From positions 62,001 to 126,000 of the forward strand of contig JACQEO010000016.1 of the NCBI GenBank assembly GCA_016200545.1: DNA of 64,000 nucleotides, in the 5' to 3' direction. The position numbers were made by a program, and so were the translations under genes. Shown here in pieces: positions 8,800 through 17,467 of this stretch. Origin of the DNA: Deltaproteobacteria bacterium (GTDB lineage: Bacteria; Desulfobacterota; Binatia; UTPRO1). The first letter of the stretch is position 1; every line of letters begins with the position of its first letter. The notes beneath the pieces are model-generated. The model saw nothing but the letters and a program-made list of their open reading frames with translations. It had not been told where the DNA came from and ran no database searches.

Positions 8800-8871
8800 A
8801 TGCCCGCAGTGCTGGCAGCAGTGCCAACGGGTTCATCGACCTGCAGAAGGTGACGATCGACCGGCGGTCTG

Positions 8872-9345
8872 CTACGCGCCTTCGCGGGTGTGGGAGATGT
8901 TGGCGCCGGGCCGTGGCGGCAAGGTCAGCACCGTCTTCGGGAAGCACTCCACCAAACGTTCGACGATTCGTTGCATCGAGACGACGGCCACCGCGCGCCC
9001 GTCGTCGTCGACGATCGGCACATGACGGAAGCCGCCGACGGCCATCAAGTTCAGCACCCAGGCGAGCTCGTCGCGCATCGTCAGGGTTTCGGGGTCGGGT
9101 GTCATCACCGCGGCGACCGGCGTCGTCGCCGCGTCTCGACCGGCGCCGGCGACGCGGAAGAGCACGTCGCGCTCGGTGAAGATCCCGACGAGGCGGCGCT
9201 CCGCTTCGACCAGCACGCACCCGGTGCTGTGACGTTTCATCAACGCGATCGCGTCGCTTACGGGTGAGGCAGGGTCGATGCAGATCGCCGGGCGTGGTTC
9301 GCAAGTTCCGATCGGCTCGCGAATCATGTCGTAGACACGAGACAT
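8872..9345 (-). CDS. Tandem CBS-domain protein
   Basis: 157 residues, essentially two CBS motifs (about 18-75 and 85-145: STGCVLVEAERRLVGIFTERD and FRHVPIVDDDGRAVAVVSMQ). CBS pairs bind adenine nucleotides and often regulate channels or enzymes. The start is the ATG at 9345, supported by a strong ribosome-binding site (CCAGGAGGTG on the coding strand, complementary to 9351-9360). The neighbour upstream is a ClC channel that also carries CBS domains, hinting at a shared regulatory role, but the 88-base gap with its own ribosome-binding site leaves cotranscription open. Confidence 0.9.
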   Translation of the reverse strand: MSRVYDMIREPIGTCEPRPAICIDPASPVSDAIALMKRHSTGCVLVEAERRLVGIFTERDVLFRVAGAGRDAATTPVAAVMTPDPETLTMRDELAWVLNLMAVGGFRHVPIVDDDGRAVAVVSMQRIVERLVECFPKTVLTLPPRPGANISHTREGA

Positions 9346-9432
9346 GGACGCACCTCCTGGAGACAAACCCGACTACACCCGCGCGTTCGCGTCGGTCAAC
9401 GGCTGCATGGGGGAGCGAAGAGGCGCCGTGGG

Positions 9433-11484
9433 CTAAGCCCGCTCGCGGCCGAGAGTATGGGCAAGAAGGCCGCCGCCGAGGCTGCGCTCCAAACGGCGGA
9501 CGGCGGCGGCAGGACCGGCGATCACCATCGACTCGCCGTCGTGGAGGACTTGGTCGGGATCGGGGACCTCGAATGTGCGTCCGGGCTTGTCGTCGGTCTG
9601 CACCGCGAGGACGCTGACGCCGAAGCGCGCTCGGCAATCGAGCTCGCGCAGCGAGCGACCGAGCCACTCTGGTGGCACCGCGAGCGTGGTGACGCGATAG
9701 GCCTTCGACCACTGCGGCAGCTCGTCGGCGCCCGGTGTCCCGGGTACGGTGCGCGCGGTCAACAAGGCCCGATTGTAGGCGCGGATGACGTCGCCGCGCG
9801 ACAGCAGGCCGAGGATGCGACGCGGCTCGGCGGCGTCGACGACGGGGATCTCCTCGACGTCGTCGGCTTCCATGCGGCCGAGCGCCTTTCCGAGGCTCGT
9901 GTCCAGGGTGACCGTGGGGACGTTGCGGTCACAGAGATCGGCGGCGATCACGACGTCGTTCGCCGCGGGGTCGAGGAGGAGTCCGCGGATGTCGTGCACC
10001 GAGATGGTGCCGAGCAACCGCTCCTCGGCGTCGAGCACCGGGAAGCTCGTGGCACGGCTCTCGCCGATCGCATGCAGGATCTCGGCGACGTGCGCGCTCG
10101 CGGGGATGGGGTCGAACGTCTGGTGGAACGCCGCCGACACCGGAATGAGATCCATGATCTGCTCACGCGGTGGTCGCAAGCTCGTACCGGCGCGCGCCAG
10201 CCCGAGCGTGTCGATCGACTCCGGCTCGATGCTGCTCGCGACCATGACCGCAAGGATGGAAGTGATGAGGGCGGGGAGGGCGATCTCGTAGCTTCCCGTC
10301 ATCTCGAAGAGCAGGAAGATCGCGGTGAGCGGCGCGTGGGTGCAGGCGGCGAGGAAGGTGCCGAGCCCGATCAGAGCGTACGAGCCGCGCGGACCGGTGA
10401 GGCCGGGCAGCAGCAACGTCGAGAGTGCACGGAACGCGCCGCCGCTCATCGCGCCGATGAAGAAGATCGGTCCGAAGACGCCGCCGGGCGCGCCGCATCC
10501 GAGCGACAGCGCGCTTGCGCCCATCTTCGCGAGCGCGAGCAGGCCCATGTGCGTCCCCTGAAGGCGGCCGGCGAGCGCGGCGTCGATCGTCGGGTAGCCG
10601 TCGGAGAGGTTCTCGGGAAGCGCAATCCCGAGGATGCCGACGAGCGTGAGGCCGCCGATCAGCTTGGTGGCCGTACCGAGACGCAGGCGACCGGCGCGCT
10701 CGAGCACGACGTGGAAGAGCCGCGTGTAGCCGACCGCGACGACGCCGAGCACGAGCCCCATGAGGGTGTAGGTGAGGAGCTCCCAGTAGCTCGCGAGCAC
10801 GAAGGTGCGGGCGTGGAAGACGGTGTCGGCCCCGAACGTCGCGCGCGATGCCACGACCGAGGTGGTCGTCGCGATCACGATCATGCTGAAGTGGACGAGC
10901 TGCAGCTCGCCCTGCAGGAGGATCTCTTGCGCGAACATCACGCTCGCGATCGGGGCGCCGAAGGTGGCGGCGAGACCCGCAGCGGCGCCACAGGCGACGA
11001 AGAGCTTGGCGCGATCGGTCGGTACGCGCAGGAGCTGCGCCACCGCCGAGCCGATCGAGCCGCCGATCTGCGCGATCGGCCCCTCGCGGCCGACCGAGGC
11101 GCCGCAGCCGAGCGAGATCGCGGCGCCGAGCGTCTTCACCACCATCCATCGCTTTTTCACGCGCCCGCCCTCGAGGTTGACCATCTCGAGGAAACGCGGG
11201 AAGCCGTAGCCGAGCGTATGCTCCGGGAAGAAGCGGGCGACCACGAGGAGCGCGACACCTCCCGTCGCGAGGACGAAGGGCGCTTCATAGCCGGACAGGA
11301 CCGGCACGACATGGATGAGCCAGGTGCCGAGTGTCTCGAAGACCCGGCCGGAGATTGCGATCGCCTCGCGGAAGACGAGGTTCCCCACCGCGCCGAGGAG
11401 TCCGATCAGCGCCGCGACGACCGCGAGGCCCGTCGTCGAGCCGCGCGGCGTGAGATGGCGCTCCCGCGACATCGCGAGCAGCAT
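9433..11484 (-). CDS. ClC-family chloride channel/transporter with CBS pair and TrkA-C-like domain
   Basis: 683 residues. About 1-430 is the polytopic ClC core. The gating glutamate is Glu134 in GREGP, and the first selectivity-filter motif appears as GYGFP (92-96) instead of GSGIP. Two CBS motifs follow (about 450-570), and the C-terminus (about 590-680, with RSLRELDCRARFGVSVLAV and GESMVIAGP) looks like a TrkA-C/RCK ligand-binding domain. It should move chloride or another anion across the inner membrane under nucleotide or ligand control. An alternative ATG is at 11472. Confidence 0.92.
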   Translation of the reverse strand: MLLAMSRERHLTPRGSTTGLAVVAALIGLLGAVGNLVFREAIAISGRVFETLGTWLIHVVPVLSGYEAPFVLATGGVALLVVARFFPEHTLGYGFPRFLEMVNLEGGRVKKRWMVVKTLGAAISLGCGASVGREGPIAQIGGSIGSAVAQLLRVPTDRAKLFVACGAAAGLAATFGAPIASVMFAQEILLQGELQLVHFSMIVIATTTSVVASRATFGADTVFHARTFVLASYWELLTYTLMGLVLGVVAVGYTRLFHVVLERAGRLRLGTATKLIGGLTLVGILGIALPENLSDGYPTIDAALAGRLQGTHMGLLALAKMGASALSLGCGAPGGVFGPIFFIGAMSGGAFRALSTLLLPGLTGPRGSYALIGLGTFLAACTHAPLTAIFLLFEMTGSYEIALPALITSILAVMVASSIEPESIDTLGLARAGTSLRPPREQIMDLIPVSAAFHQTFDPIPASAHVAEILHAIGESRATSFPVLDAEERLLGTISVHDIRGLLLDPAANDVVIAADLCDRNVPTVTLDTSLGKALGRMEADDVEEIPVVDAAEPRRILGLLSRGDVIRAYNRALLTARTVPGTPGADELPQWSKAYRVTTLAVPPEWLGRSLRELDCRARFGVSVLAVQTDDKPGRTFEVPDPDQVLHDGESMVIAGPAAAVRRLERSLGGGLLAHTLGRERA

Positions 11485-11537
11485 GCCTCACGGGTTCCCA
11501 CCTTGCCACTACCGGGGTGGCGCTATAGTTTGGAGCG

Positions 11538-11771
11538 ATGTTGGATCCGCAGGAGATCCGCCGGCGACTGGAAGACGTGTTTCCCGAGGCGACCGTCGCC
11601 GCCGCCGACGCGACCGGTGCCGGGGATCATTTCACGGTCACCGTCGTCAGCAATCACTTCGCCGGCAAGTCCCTCGTCGAGCGCCATCAGATGGTGTACG
11701 GCGCCCTGAGCGCCCTGATGCCGCGGATCCACGCCCTGCAGCTGAAAACCGTGACACCCGGCGAGCACTGA
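11538..11771 (+). CDS. BolA family protein
   Basis: 77 residues with the BolA fold pattern: N-terminal LDPQEIRRRLEDVFPEA, a basic KSLVERHQMVYGAL helix and the C-terminal HALQLKTVTP strand. BolA proteins form [2Fe-2S]-bridged dimers with monothiol glutaredoxins. The gene for such a glutaredoxin starts 21 bases downstream, so the pair is almost certainly one transcript and functional unit in iron-sulfur trafficking or iron sensing. Confidence 0.92.
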   Translation: MLDPQEIRRRLEDVFPEATVAAADATGAGDHFTVTVVSNHFAGKSLVERHQMVYGALSALMPRIHALQLKTVTPGEH

Positions 11772-11792
11772 GCCCGCGAGGAGAATTGGACC

Positions 11793-12119
11793 ATGGCCGA
11801 CGACGTGACATCCGCAATCGAGAACGAGATCCGCGACAACAAGATCATGATCTACATGAAGGGAAACCCGACGTTTCCGCAGTGCGGGTTCTCGGCGGCG
11901 ACGATGGAGATCTTCCACGAGATCGGCAAGCCCTTCCACACCGTCGACGTCCTCAGCGAGCCCGCCAAGCGCGACGCCATCAAGCGCTACTCGAACTGGC
12001 CGACGATCCCCCAAGTCTACATCGGCGGCAAGTTCGTCGGCGGCTGCGACATCGTGCGCGAGATGTTCACGACCGGCGAGCTGCAGAAGCTCGTCGTCGA
12101 CGCCTTTAGTAGTCATTGA
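11793..12119 (+). CDS. grxD: Monothiol glutaredoxin (Grx4/GrxD type)
   Basis: 108 residues. The CGFS active site begins at Cys31, preceded by the glutathione-binding MKG (22-24) and followed by WPTIPQVYIGGKFVGGCDI, all hallmarks of single-domain monothiol glutaredoxins that carry [2Fe-2S] clusters. A ribosome-binding site GAGGAG precedes the ATG. It sits directly behind bolA, its known partner family. Confidence 0.95.
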   Translation: MADDVTSAIENEIRDNKIMIYMKGNPTFPQCGFSAATMEIFHEIGKPFHTVDVLSEPAKRDAIKRYSNWPTIPQVYIGGKFVGGCDIVREMFTTGELQKLVVDAFSSH

Positions 12120-12154
12120 TTTCGCCCCCGCTCGCTGCGCTCGCGATAGGCGTC

Positions 12155-12179
12155 GCGCCCGGGAGTGAATCCCGGGCGC
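12155..12179. terminator. Strong 10-bp perfect hairpin after bolA-grxD
   Basis: GCGCCCGGGA and TCCCGGGCGC pair perfectly around the 5-base loop GTGAA, 35 bases after the glutaredoxin stop and between convergent genes. It is probably a (bidirectional) transcription stop. No T-run follows, so the call rests on stem strength and position. Confidence 0.5.
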
Positions 12180-12241
12180 TCCCACTTGCGCGGTGTGATC
12201 CGCGGGAACGACCTCGGGAATGAGGAGCCGGCATCTCGGCT

Positions 12242-12637
12242 CTATCCCACCGCCGTCACTTCGACCCCAACCCGCATCGTGTGCTGGCCGCCGCCGAGGA
12301 TGACGCCCTTGATCGGGCTCACGTCGCCGTAGTCGCGGCCCCAGGCGAGAGTGATGTGGCGGCCGCGGGGGATGCCCTCGTTGGATGGGTCGAAGTCCAC
12401 CCAGTCGAGCTCGGGCGTCCACACGCTGCACCAAGCGTGCGAGGCGTCGGCCCTGACCAGCGTAGGCCCGTCGGCCGACGGGGACTCGGGCACGAGGTAG
12501 CCGCTCACGTAGCGCGCCGCGAGCCCGAGCGCGCGCAGGCAGCCGATCGCCAGGTGGGCGAAGTCCTGGCAGACGTTTCGCGCGTCGTCTTCCTCGCGCG
12601 GCGCCGATGCTTCCTGGCAGAGCCGTGACTGGATCAA
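12242..12637 (-). pseudogene. Transglutaminase-like protein, N-terminally truncated
   Basis: The 131-residue frame holds the catalytic half of a bacterial transglutaminase-like protein: Cys in NVCQDFAHLA, His in DASHAWCSVW and Asp in LDWVDFDPSN, with the family's usual C-terminus GGQHTMRVGVEV. Intact members are about 270-290 residues and have an N-terminal beta domain, which is absent here. The frame opens with a TTG abutting the stop codon of the MarR-GNAT gene. It therefore looks like a 3' remnant cut by rearrangement. A short functional protein cannot be excluded. Confidence 0.7.
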
Positions 12638-13651
12638 CTAGCGCATCGTTCGAACGGGTCCCTTCAGCGCTCGGGGACGGGCGGGCCGGTAGACCATGTA
12701 CACGTCCGACCGCTCGTAGTGAGAGGCGCCCTTCGGCCTGGGAGTGTACCGGAAGCCGTTGGCCTCGTAGAGCGTGAGAGCGGGTTTCAGCTTGCGATTG
12801 GATTCCAGGAAGAGTTCCATCGCATTGATCTTTCGGAATTGGTCGATCGCGGCGGTGAGTAGCCGGTGGCCTATGCGTAGACCCTGGAAGCGTTCGGTGA
12901 CGGCCATTTTCGAAAGCTCGAAGCGCGCGTGCCCGGCCGTGATGAGGGCGCAGGTGCCCACGATCTCGCCTTTGTGACGAGCGAGGAAGATGAAACCTCC
13001 GGGCTTCAGGATTCTATCTTCGGGGTGAGATAGTACCTCGCGATCGATGGCCTCCACCCGGAAGTACTTCTCCAACCACTCTACGTTCAGGCGTTTGAAG
13101 TCGCGCCGGTAACGCGGCTCGAAGGGAATGATCTCTACTGTTCCGACCTCTCGGGGCCGCAGCCGGTCATCGATGCGCTGCGCGAAGCCCCGCGCGTCCA
13201 GCGCTCCGTCCACGGCGCTGAGAACCCCGAGGAGATCTACTCTCGTGGTCGCGTTCAATTCGTCAACGGCCCCCACGATGGCCTGCCAGATGGGCCGCAT
13301 CCGTCCCATCAGAGCCGTCCCTTTTGACGAGAGGATCAGGAGCCGTCGACGCTCATCGGTCCGGTCCGCCTTCTCCGCTACCACTCCGTGGCGCAGGAGC
13401 TTGCGGCTCATTTGGCTCACGGCGGGATGGCTCTGCCCCAGCTGCGTGGCGAGCTCCGTGATGCCCATCGGCCCGTTGTCCCGCAGCAGGAACAGGATCG
13501 GGAAGCAACGCGAGGGCAGATGCACGCCGTGGGCCCGGTAGATCGCATCCACGCCGGCATAGAGCCCCTCGCTCACGCGCTTCAGCCGGGATCCCAGCAG
13601 CAGGCCACCGTAGCCGTGCAGTCCGATCAATGGCTCGATCCAGCGCGACAA
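12638..13651 (-). CDS. MarR-type regulator fused to GNAT acetyltransferase
   Basis: 337 residues. The N-terminal half (about 1-150) is a winged-helix MarR domain, with GITELATQLGQSHPAVSQMS as recognition region and DRTDERRRLLILS as wing. The C-terminal half (about 170-325) is a GNAT domain, with KMAVTERFQGLRIGHRLLTA as the acetyl-CoA loop. Such fusions combine DNA binding with N-acetylation of an unknown small molecule or protein. The apparent start is a TTG at 13651, six bases from a palindrome that would suit autoregulation. Its 3' end abuts a truncated transglutaminase gene. Confidence 0.88.
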   Translation of the reverse strand: MSRWIEPLIGLHGYGGLLLGSRLKRVSEGLYAGVDAIYRAHGVHLPSRCFPILFLLRDNGPMGITELATQLGQSHPAVSQMSRKLLRHGVVAEKADRTDERRRLLILSSKGTALMGRMRPIWQAIVGAVDELNATTRVDLLGVLSAVDGALDARGFAQRIDDRLRPREVGTVEIIPFEPRYRRDFKRLNVEWLEKYFRVEAIDREVLSHPEDRILKPGGFIFLARHKGEIVGTCALITAGHARFELSKMAVTERFQGLRIGHRLLTAAIDQFRKINAMELFLESNRKLKPALTLYEANGFRYTPRPKGASHYERSDVYMVYRPARPRALKGPVRTMR

Positions 13652-13656
13652 TAGTT

Positions 13657-13672
13657 GCGTAAGCAGTTACGC
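13657..13672. promoter_or_regulatory. Palindromic candidate MarR operator
   Basis: GCGTAA and TTACGC are perfect inverted arms around GCAG, immediately upstream of the MarR-GNAT start. Size and position fit a MarR-family site that would overlap the promoter or 5' leader of its own gene. Function is inferred from symmetry and location only. Confidence 0.55.
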
Positions 13673-13894
13673 TTTTCAAGGCCCACTCCTTCGGCTCCTG
13701 ACGCGACCGGGAGCGTGGATCGGAAAGATCCGGCATCCTAGCGCGCGGCCGACCTGGTGCAAGGAGCGCGGCAAGTGCGGCAAGTATAGACCTCAGCTCG
13801 GCGCGGTGACCCGCTGTGCCAGAGATCAACGGCGAGCTCGGGCTTCGCGGCCCGATCTTGCCCTGCACCGCCATCCCACGTACGACGCTGCCGC

Positions 13895-16240
13895 ATGCGC
13901 GACGCGAAGGAGCTCACGATCGGAGCTGCCATCCTTCTCGTCGCGACGCTCGCCATGTTCGGGGACGTGCTCCTCGCCGGGAGCGAGCGCATCCTTTCGA
14001 AGGACGGGGAGGACCTGGCGAGGATCTTCCTCTACTGGCAGGACTTCAGCTTCGCGGAACTGCGGCACGGCAACCTTCCGCTCTGGAACCCCCACATCTT
14101 CTCGGGCGCGCCGTATTTTGCGGGCTTCCAGCCGGCGCTGCTCTATCCCCCGAGTTGGCTCGGTCTCGTCCTGTCGCCGGTGGTGGCGATCAACGTCGGG
14201 GTGGCGCTGCACGTCTTCCTCGGGGGGCTCTGGGTCTACCTCTGGACGCGCCACCGCCGCCTCCATCCCGCTGCGTGCCTGATGGCCGGTCTCGTCTTCA
14301 TGTTCTGCGGCGCGCACACGCTCCAGATCTATCGCGGCCACCTCCCAAATCTACGGACGCTCGTCTGGGCGCCGCTGGTGCTGTTGAGCGTCGACGGATG
14401 GATCGATAGCGGCAGGGTGCGTTGGACGCTCATCGGGATGGCCGCCGTGGCGTTGCAACTCCTTGCCGGCCACATCCAGGAGGTCTACTACACCGGGATC
14501 GTCGCCGCGGGGTACGCGCTCCTCCTCGGGCTCGGGAGAAAGCAGGTCGTCCGTACGCTCGGCGGTCTCGGCGCGATCTACCTCGGGGGCGCGAGCCTCG
14601 CCGCGGTCCAACTCCTCCCCGGCATCGACGCTGCGCGCGAGACGGTGCGGAGCGGCCTCACCTACGCGGTCGCCGGCACGTACGCGTTCCCGCCCGAAAA
14701 TCTCCTAACGCTCGTTCTCCCCGGCATCTTCGGCGACATCGTGACGACGCCGTACTGGGGACGCTGGACGCTGACGGAGATGTGCCTCTTCATTGGCGTC
14801 GCGCCGTTTCTCTTTGCCGTGTACGGCGCCCGACACGGCGCGCCGGCGCAGCGTCGCTACTCGCTCGCGCTCGCTGTGGTCGTCCTGATACTCGCCTGCG
14901 GTTCCTACACGCCGCTCTACCGGTTCCTCTACGCCTACATGCCGGCGTTCGGAAACTTTCGCGGCACGACCAAGTTCGCGTTTCTCGCCACGCTCTTCGT
15001 CGTCATGCTCGCCGCCGTCGGGCTCGATCAGGCGCTCCGCGACCGCGCGCTCCCGCGCTGGCCGGCGGCGCTTGCGGGAGTGGCGGGCGGTGTCCTGCTC
15101 GCGGCGGGCGCCGCGGTGTGGGGCTCGGCCGCCGCGGGAGACGGCGCCTGGTGGGCGCGCTTCCTCGCCGCGATCGAGAGCTCGACGGGACCCTTCCACG
15201 AGCCCGTCGAGTGGGGGCCGCCATTTTTCATGCAGGCCGGCCGGCATACCGCCATCGTGCTCGCGATCGGCGGGACGACGTTTCTCGTCGCGGCGGCATT
15301 CTGGCAGACCGCGCGGCGCCGGCGCGGCGCGCTCTACGCGCTCGTGCTCCTCGGTGTCGCCGAAGTGTTCACCTACGCGCGCTATAGCCGGCCCACTTTC
15401 GACCCCGGACCACGGCTGCGAGCGAGCGACCAGTTGCGTCGGTTTCTCGCCCGCAGCCCCGGCGACTATCGCGTCCTCGGCTTCGATCCGTACGTCGCCA
15501 TGAGCTCCGGCGCGTACGACGTGTACGGCTACGATCCCATGCTGCTCACTCGCTACGCCGAGTTCCTCACCGCCGCCTATGGGAGGACCGATCCCGGGCG
15601 CTTGATCATCACCACCCGCCTGGAGCGCGCGGCGCCGCTGCTCGGAATGCTCCGTCTGCGCTACGTCATCGACATCGCCGATCGGGGGGTGCACGCGCAG
15701 GTCGCGAAGCTCCAGGTCGCGAAGCTCCAGGAGCTGCCGCGTGCGTTTCTGGTCACGCGTTGGCGCGTCATCGCCGACAGCGCCGCGCGACTCGCCACTC
15801 TGAAGGAACCCACCTTCGACCCACGCACGACGGTGCTGCTCGAGACCGCGCCCGACCCGGCGCCCGATCCGGCGCCTGATCCGGCGCCCGATCCGGCGCC
15901 GGCGTCCGTCGGCTCGGTGCACGTCGTCGATCTTTCGACCGATGCGCTCGAGATCGACGCCGATCTCGCCGCGCCCGCGGTGCTCGTCCTCTCCGACAGC
16001 TACAGCGTGGGATGGAAAGCGACGCCGCTCGGCGCGGGGCCGCAGCGGGCGTACACCGTCCTGCCAGCGGATCATACGTTGCGCGCGATACCGCTCGCGG
16101 CCGGGCAGCACCACGTCCGCCTCGAGTATCGTCCTACGGCCTTCGTCGTCGGCGCGTGGATCACGGCCGTCGCGCTCGTCGCTTACACGGTGGCGATCGC
16201 CGTGCTCTGGCGGCGCCGCGACGCTTCAGATCTTCTCTAG
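13895..16240 (+). CDS. YfhO-like polytopic membrane protein
   Basis: 781 residues with about a dozen hydrophobic segments between 8 and 490, a soluble region at about 495-730 and a last membrane helix at about 745-770. WNPHIFSGAPYFAGFQPALL and the luminal acidic SKDGEDLARIF follow the YfhO/GT-C pattern. YfhO proteins are linked to glycosylation of lipoteichoic acid or other glycans, but the substrate here is unknown. Two oddities are a 15-base exact duplication giving VAKLQVAKLQ and a PDPA tetrapeptide repeat. It stands alone, converging on the cystathionine-synthase-type gene with a 15-base 3' overlap. Confidence 0.8.
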   Translation: MRDAKELTIGAAILLVATLAMFGDVLLAGSERILSKDGEDLARIFLYWQDFSFAELRHGNLPLWNPHIFSGAPYFAGFQPALLYPPSWLGLVLSPVVAINVGVALHVFLGGLWVYLWTRHRRLHPAACLMAGLVFMFCGAHTLQIYRGHLPNLRTLVWAPLVLLSVDGWIDSGRVRWTLIGMAAVALQLLAGHIQEVYYTGIVAAGYALLLGLGRKQVVRTLGGLGAIYLGGASLAAVQLLPGIDAARETVRSGLTYAVAGTYAFPPENLLTLVLPGIFGDIVTTPYWGRWTLTEMCLFIGVAPFLFAVYGARHGAPAQRRYSLALAVVVLILACGSYTPLYRFLYAYMPAFGNFRGTTKFAFLATLFVVMLAAVGLDQALRDRALPRWPAALAGVAGGVLLAAGAAVWGSAAAGDGAWWARFLAAIESSTGPFHEPVEWGPPFFMQAGRHTAIVLAIGGTTFLVAAAFWQTARRRRGALYALVLLGVAEVFTYARYSRPTFDPGPRLRASDQLRRFLARSPGDYRVLGFDPYVAMSSGAYDVYGYDPMLLTRYAEFLTAAYGRTDPGRLIITTRLERAAPLLGMLRLRYVIDIADRGVHAQVAKLQVAKLQELPRAFLVTRWRVIADSAARLATLKEPTFDPRTTVLLETAPDPAPDPAPDPAPDPAPASVGSVHVVDLSTDALEIDADLAAPAVLVLSDSYSVGWKATPLGAGPQRAYTVLPADHTLRAIPLAAGQHHVRLEYRPTAFVVGAWITAVALVAYTVAIAVLWRRRDASDLL
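15701..15730 (+). repeat. Exact 15-bp tandem duplication inside the YfhO-like gene
   Basis: The unit gtcgcgaagctccag occurs twice back to back, adding five residues (VAKLQ) in frame. The copies are identical, which suggests a recent duplication. Confidence 0.9.
15849..15903 (+). repeat. 12-bp repeat array encoding PDPA
   Basis: About four units of the type gcgcccgatccg encode (Pro-Asp-Pro-Ala)n, a flexible linker in the extracytoplasmic part of the YfhO-like protein. Synonymous differences between units show it is older than the nearby 15-base duplication. Confidence 0.85.
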
Positions 16241-17467
16241 CGCTGCGGCGAGGTCGGCGATGAGGTCGGGGGCGTCTTCGATCCCAACCGAGTAGCGGAT
16301 CAGGTTGTCCTTGATGCCGATCTGGAGGCGCTCCTCGGTAGTGAGCTCGTAGAAGCTCATCAGAGCGGGTTGCTCGATCAGGCTCTCGACGCCGCCGAGT
16401 GACGGGGCGATTTGCGGGATGCGGCAGGCGTCGACGAGGCGCGACGCGGTCGCGAGGTCTCCGTGCACCTCGAACGACACGACGCCGCCGAAGCCACGCA
16501 TCTGGCGGCGTGCCACCTCGTGGTTGGGGTGCGTCGGCAGACCGGGGTAGTGGACGCGCACCACCTTGGGGTGGGCGGCGAGGAACTCGGCGATCGCTTG
16601 GGCGCTGGCGTTCTGGCGCTCGATGCGGAGCGCGAAGGTCTTCAGACCGCGAATCAAGAGATACGCCGCGAACGGATCGACGACGGCACCGGTGATCCCC
16701 TGCATGGCTCGTACACCGTCGATCAGCTCGGTCGAGCCGAGGACGGCGCCGGCGAGGAGATCGTTATGGCCGCCGAGGAACTTGGTGGCCGAGTGGAAGA
16801 CGAGATCGACGCCGTACTCGAGTGGGCGCTGATTGTACGGGGTTGCGAAGGTGGCGTCGATGATCGTCTTCACGCGATGCCGGCGGCCGAGCTCGCCGAA
16901 GCGCTCGAGGTCGAGGACGCAGTTGTAGGGATTGGTCGGCGACTCGCTCAGCAAGATGCGGGTGGTCGGCCGGATCGCGTCCTCGATGGCATCGAAGTCG
17001 CCGGCGGGGACGGTCGAGACCTCGACGCCGTAGCGGTGCAGCACCTGGTTCAGGAACTGACGGGTGCGCCGGTACGAGTCGTCGGTGACGACGACGTGCG
17101 CGCCGCGTGACAGCATCGCGAAGAGCGTCGTGGTCATCGCCGCCATGCCGCTCGCGAAGAGGAGACAGTCCTCGGCGCCTTCGAGCGCCGCGAGCTTCTC
17201 TTCGGCGGTCCGCTGCGTCGGATTGCCGTAGCGGCCGTACTCCTCGCGCTCGATCCGGTGCTCGAAGTGGTCGCGGAGCTCCTGAGTGTTCGCAAAGGTG
17301 TAGGTCGCGGTCTGGACGATCGGTGTCGTGAGCGCGTTGCCGAGCTTCTGGCGCGGCTCGCCGGCGTGCACCGCCGCGGTGCTGGAGCCCTGCCGCTTGG
17401 GCTCGGGTACGGGACTGCCGTCGCGTCCTCCGGCGGCGCCTGGGTGCGAGCGCTTCGGGTCCATCAC
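16226..17467 (-). CDS. Cystathionine gamma-synthase family PLP enzyme
   Basis: 413 residues of the Cys/Met-metabolism PLP family. The lysine is Lys229 in [16 protein letters not shown], the pyridine-binding Asp is Asp204 in IIDATFATP, and YGRYGNPTQ is the phosphate/substrate loop. It could catalyse cystathionine or homocysteine formation from an activated homoserine. Its start overlaps the threonine synthase stop by 4 bases, so both are one operon and share a homoserine-derived substrate branch point. About 25 N-terminal residues look disordered; Met2 is an alternative start. Confidence 0.88.
   Translation of the reverse strand: MMDPKRSHPGAAGGRDGSPVPEPKRQGSSTAAVHAGEPRQKLGNALTTPIVQTATYTFANTQELRDHFEHRIEREEYGRYGNPTQRTAEEKLAALEGAEDCLLFASGMAAMTTTLFAMLSRGAHVVVTDDSYRRTRQFLNQVLHRYGVEVSTVPAGDFDAIEDAIRPTTRILLSESPTNPYNCVLDLERFGELGRRHRVKTIIDATFATPYNQRPLEYGVDLVFHSATKFLGGHNDLLAGAVLGSTELIDGVRAMQGITGAVVDPFAAYLLIRGLKTFALRIERQNASAQAIAEFLAAHPKVVRVHYPGLPTHPNHEVARRQMRGFGGVVSFEVHGDLATASRLVDACRIPQIAPSLGGVESLIEQPALMSFYELTTEERLQIGIKDNLIRYSVGIEDAPDLIADLAAALEKI

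Noticed and set aside
9457-11709. Very long open frame on the plus strand opposite the ClC channel gene
   Set aside because: It is an arginine/glutamate-rich antisense shadow of a well-supported gene; long antisense frames are expected at this GC content.
12129-12185. Sequence resembling a tRNA 3' end after grxD
   Set aside because: It is a simple perfect hairpin without D or anticodon arms, better read as a terminator.
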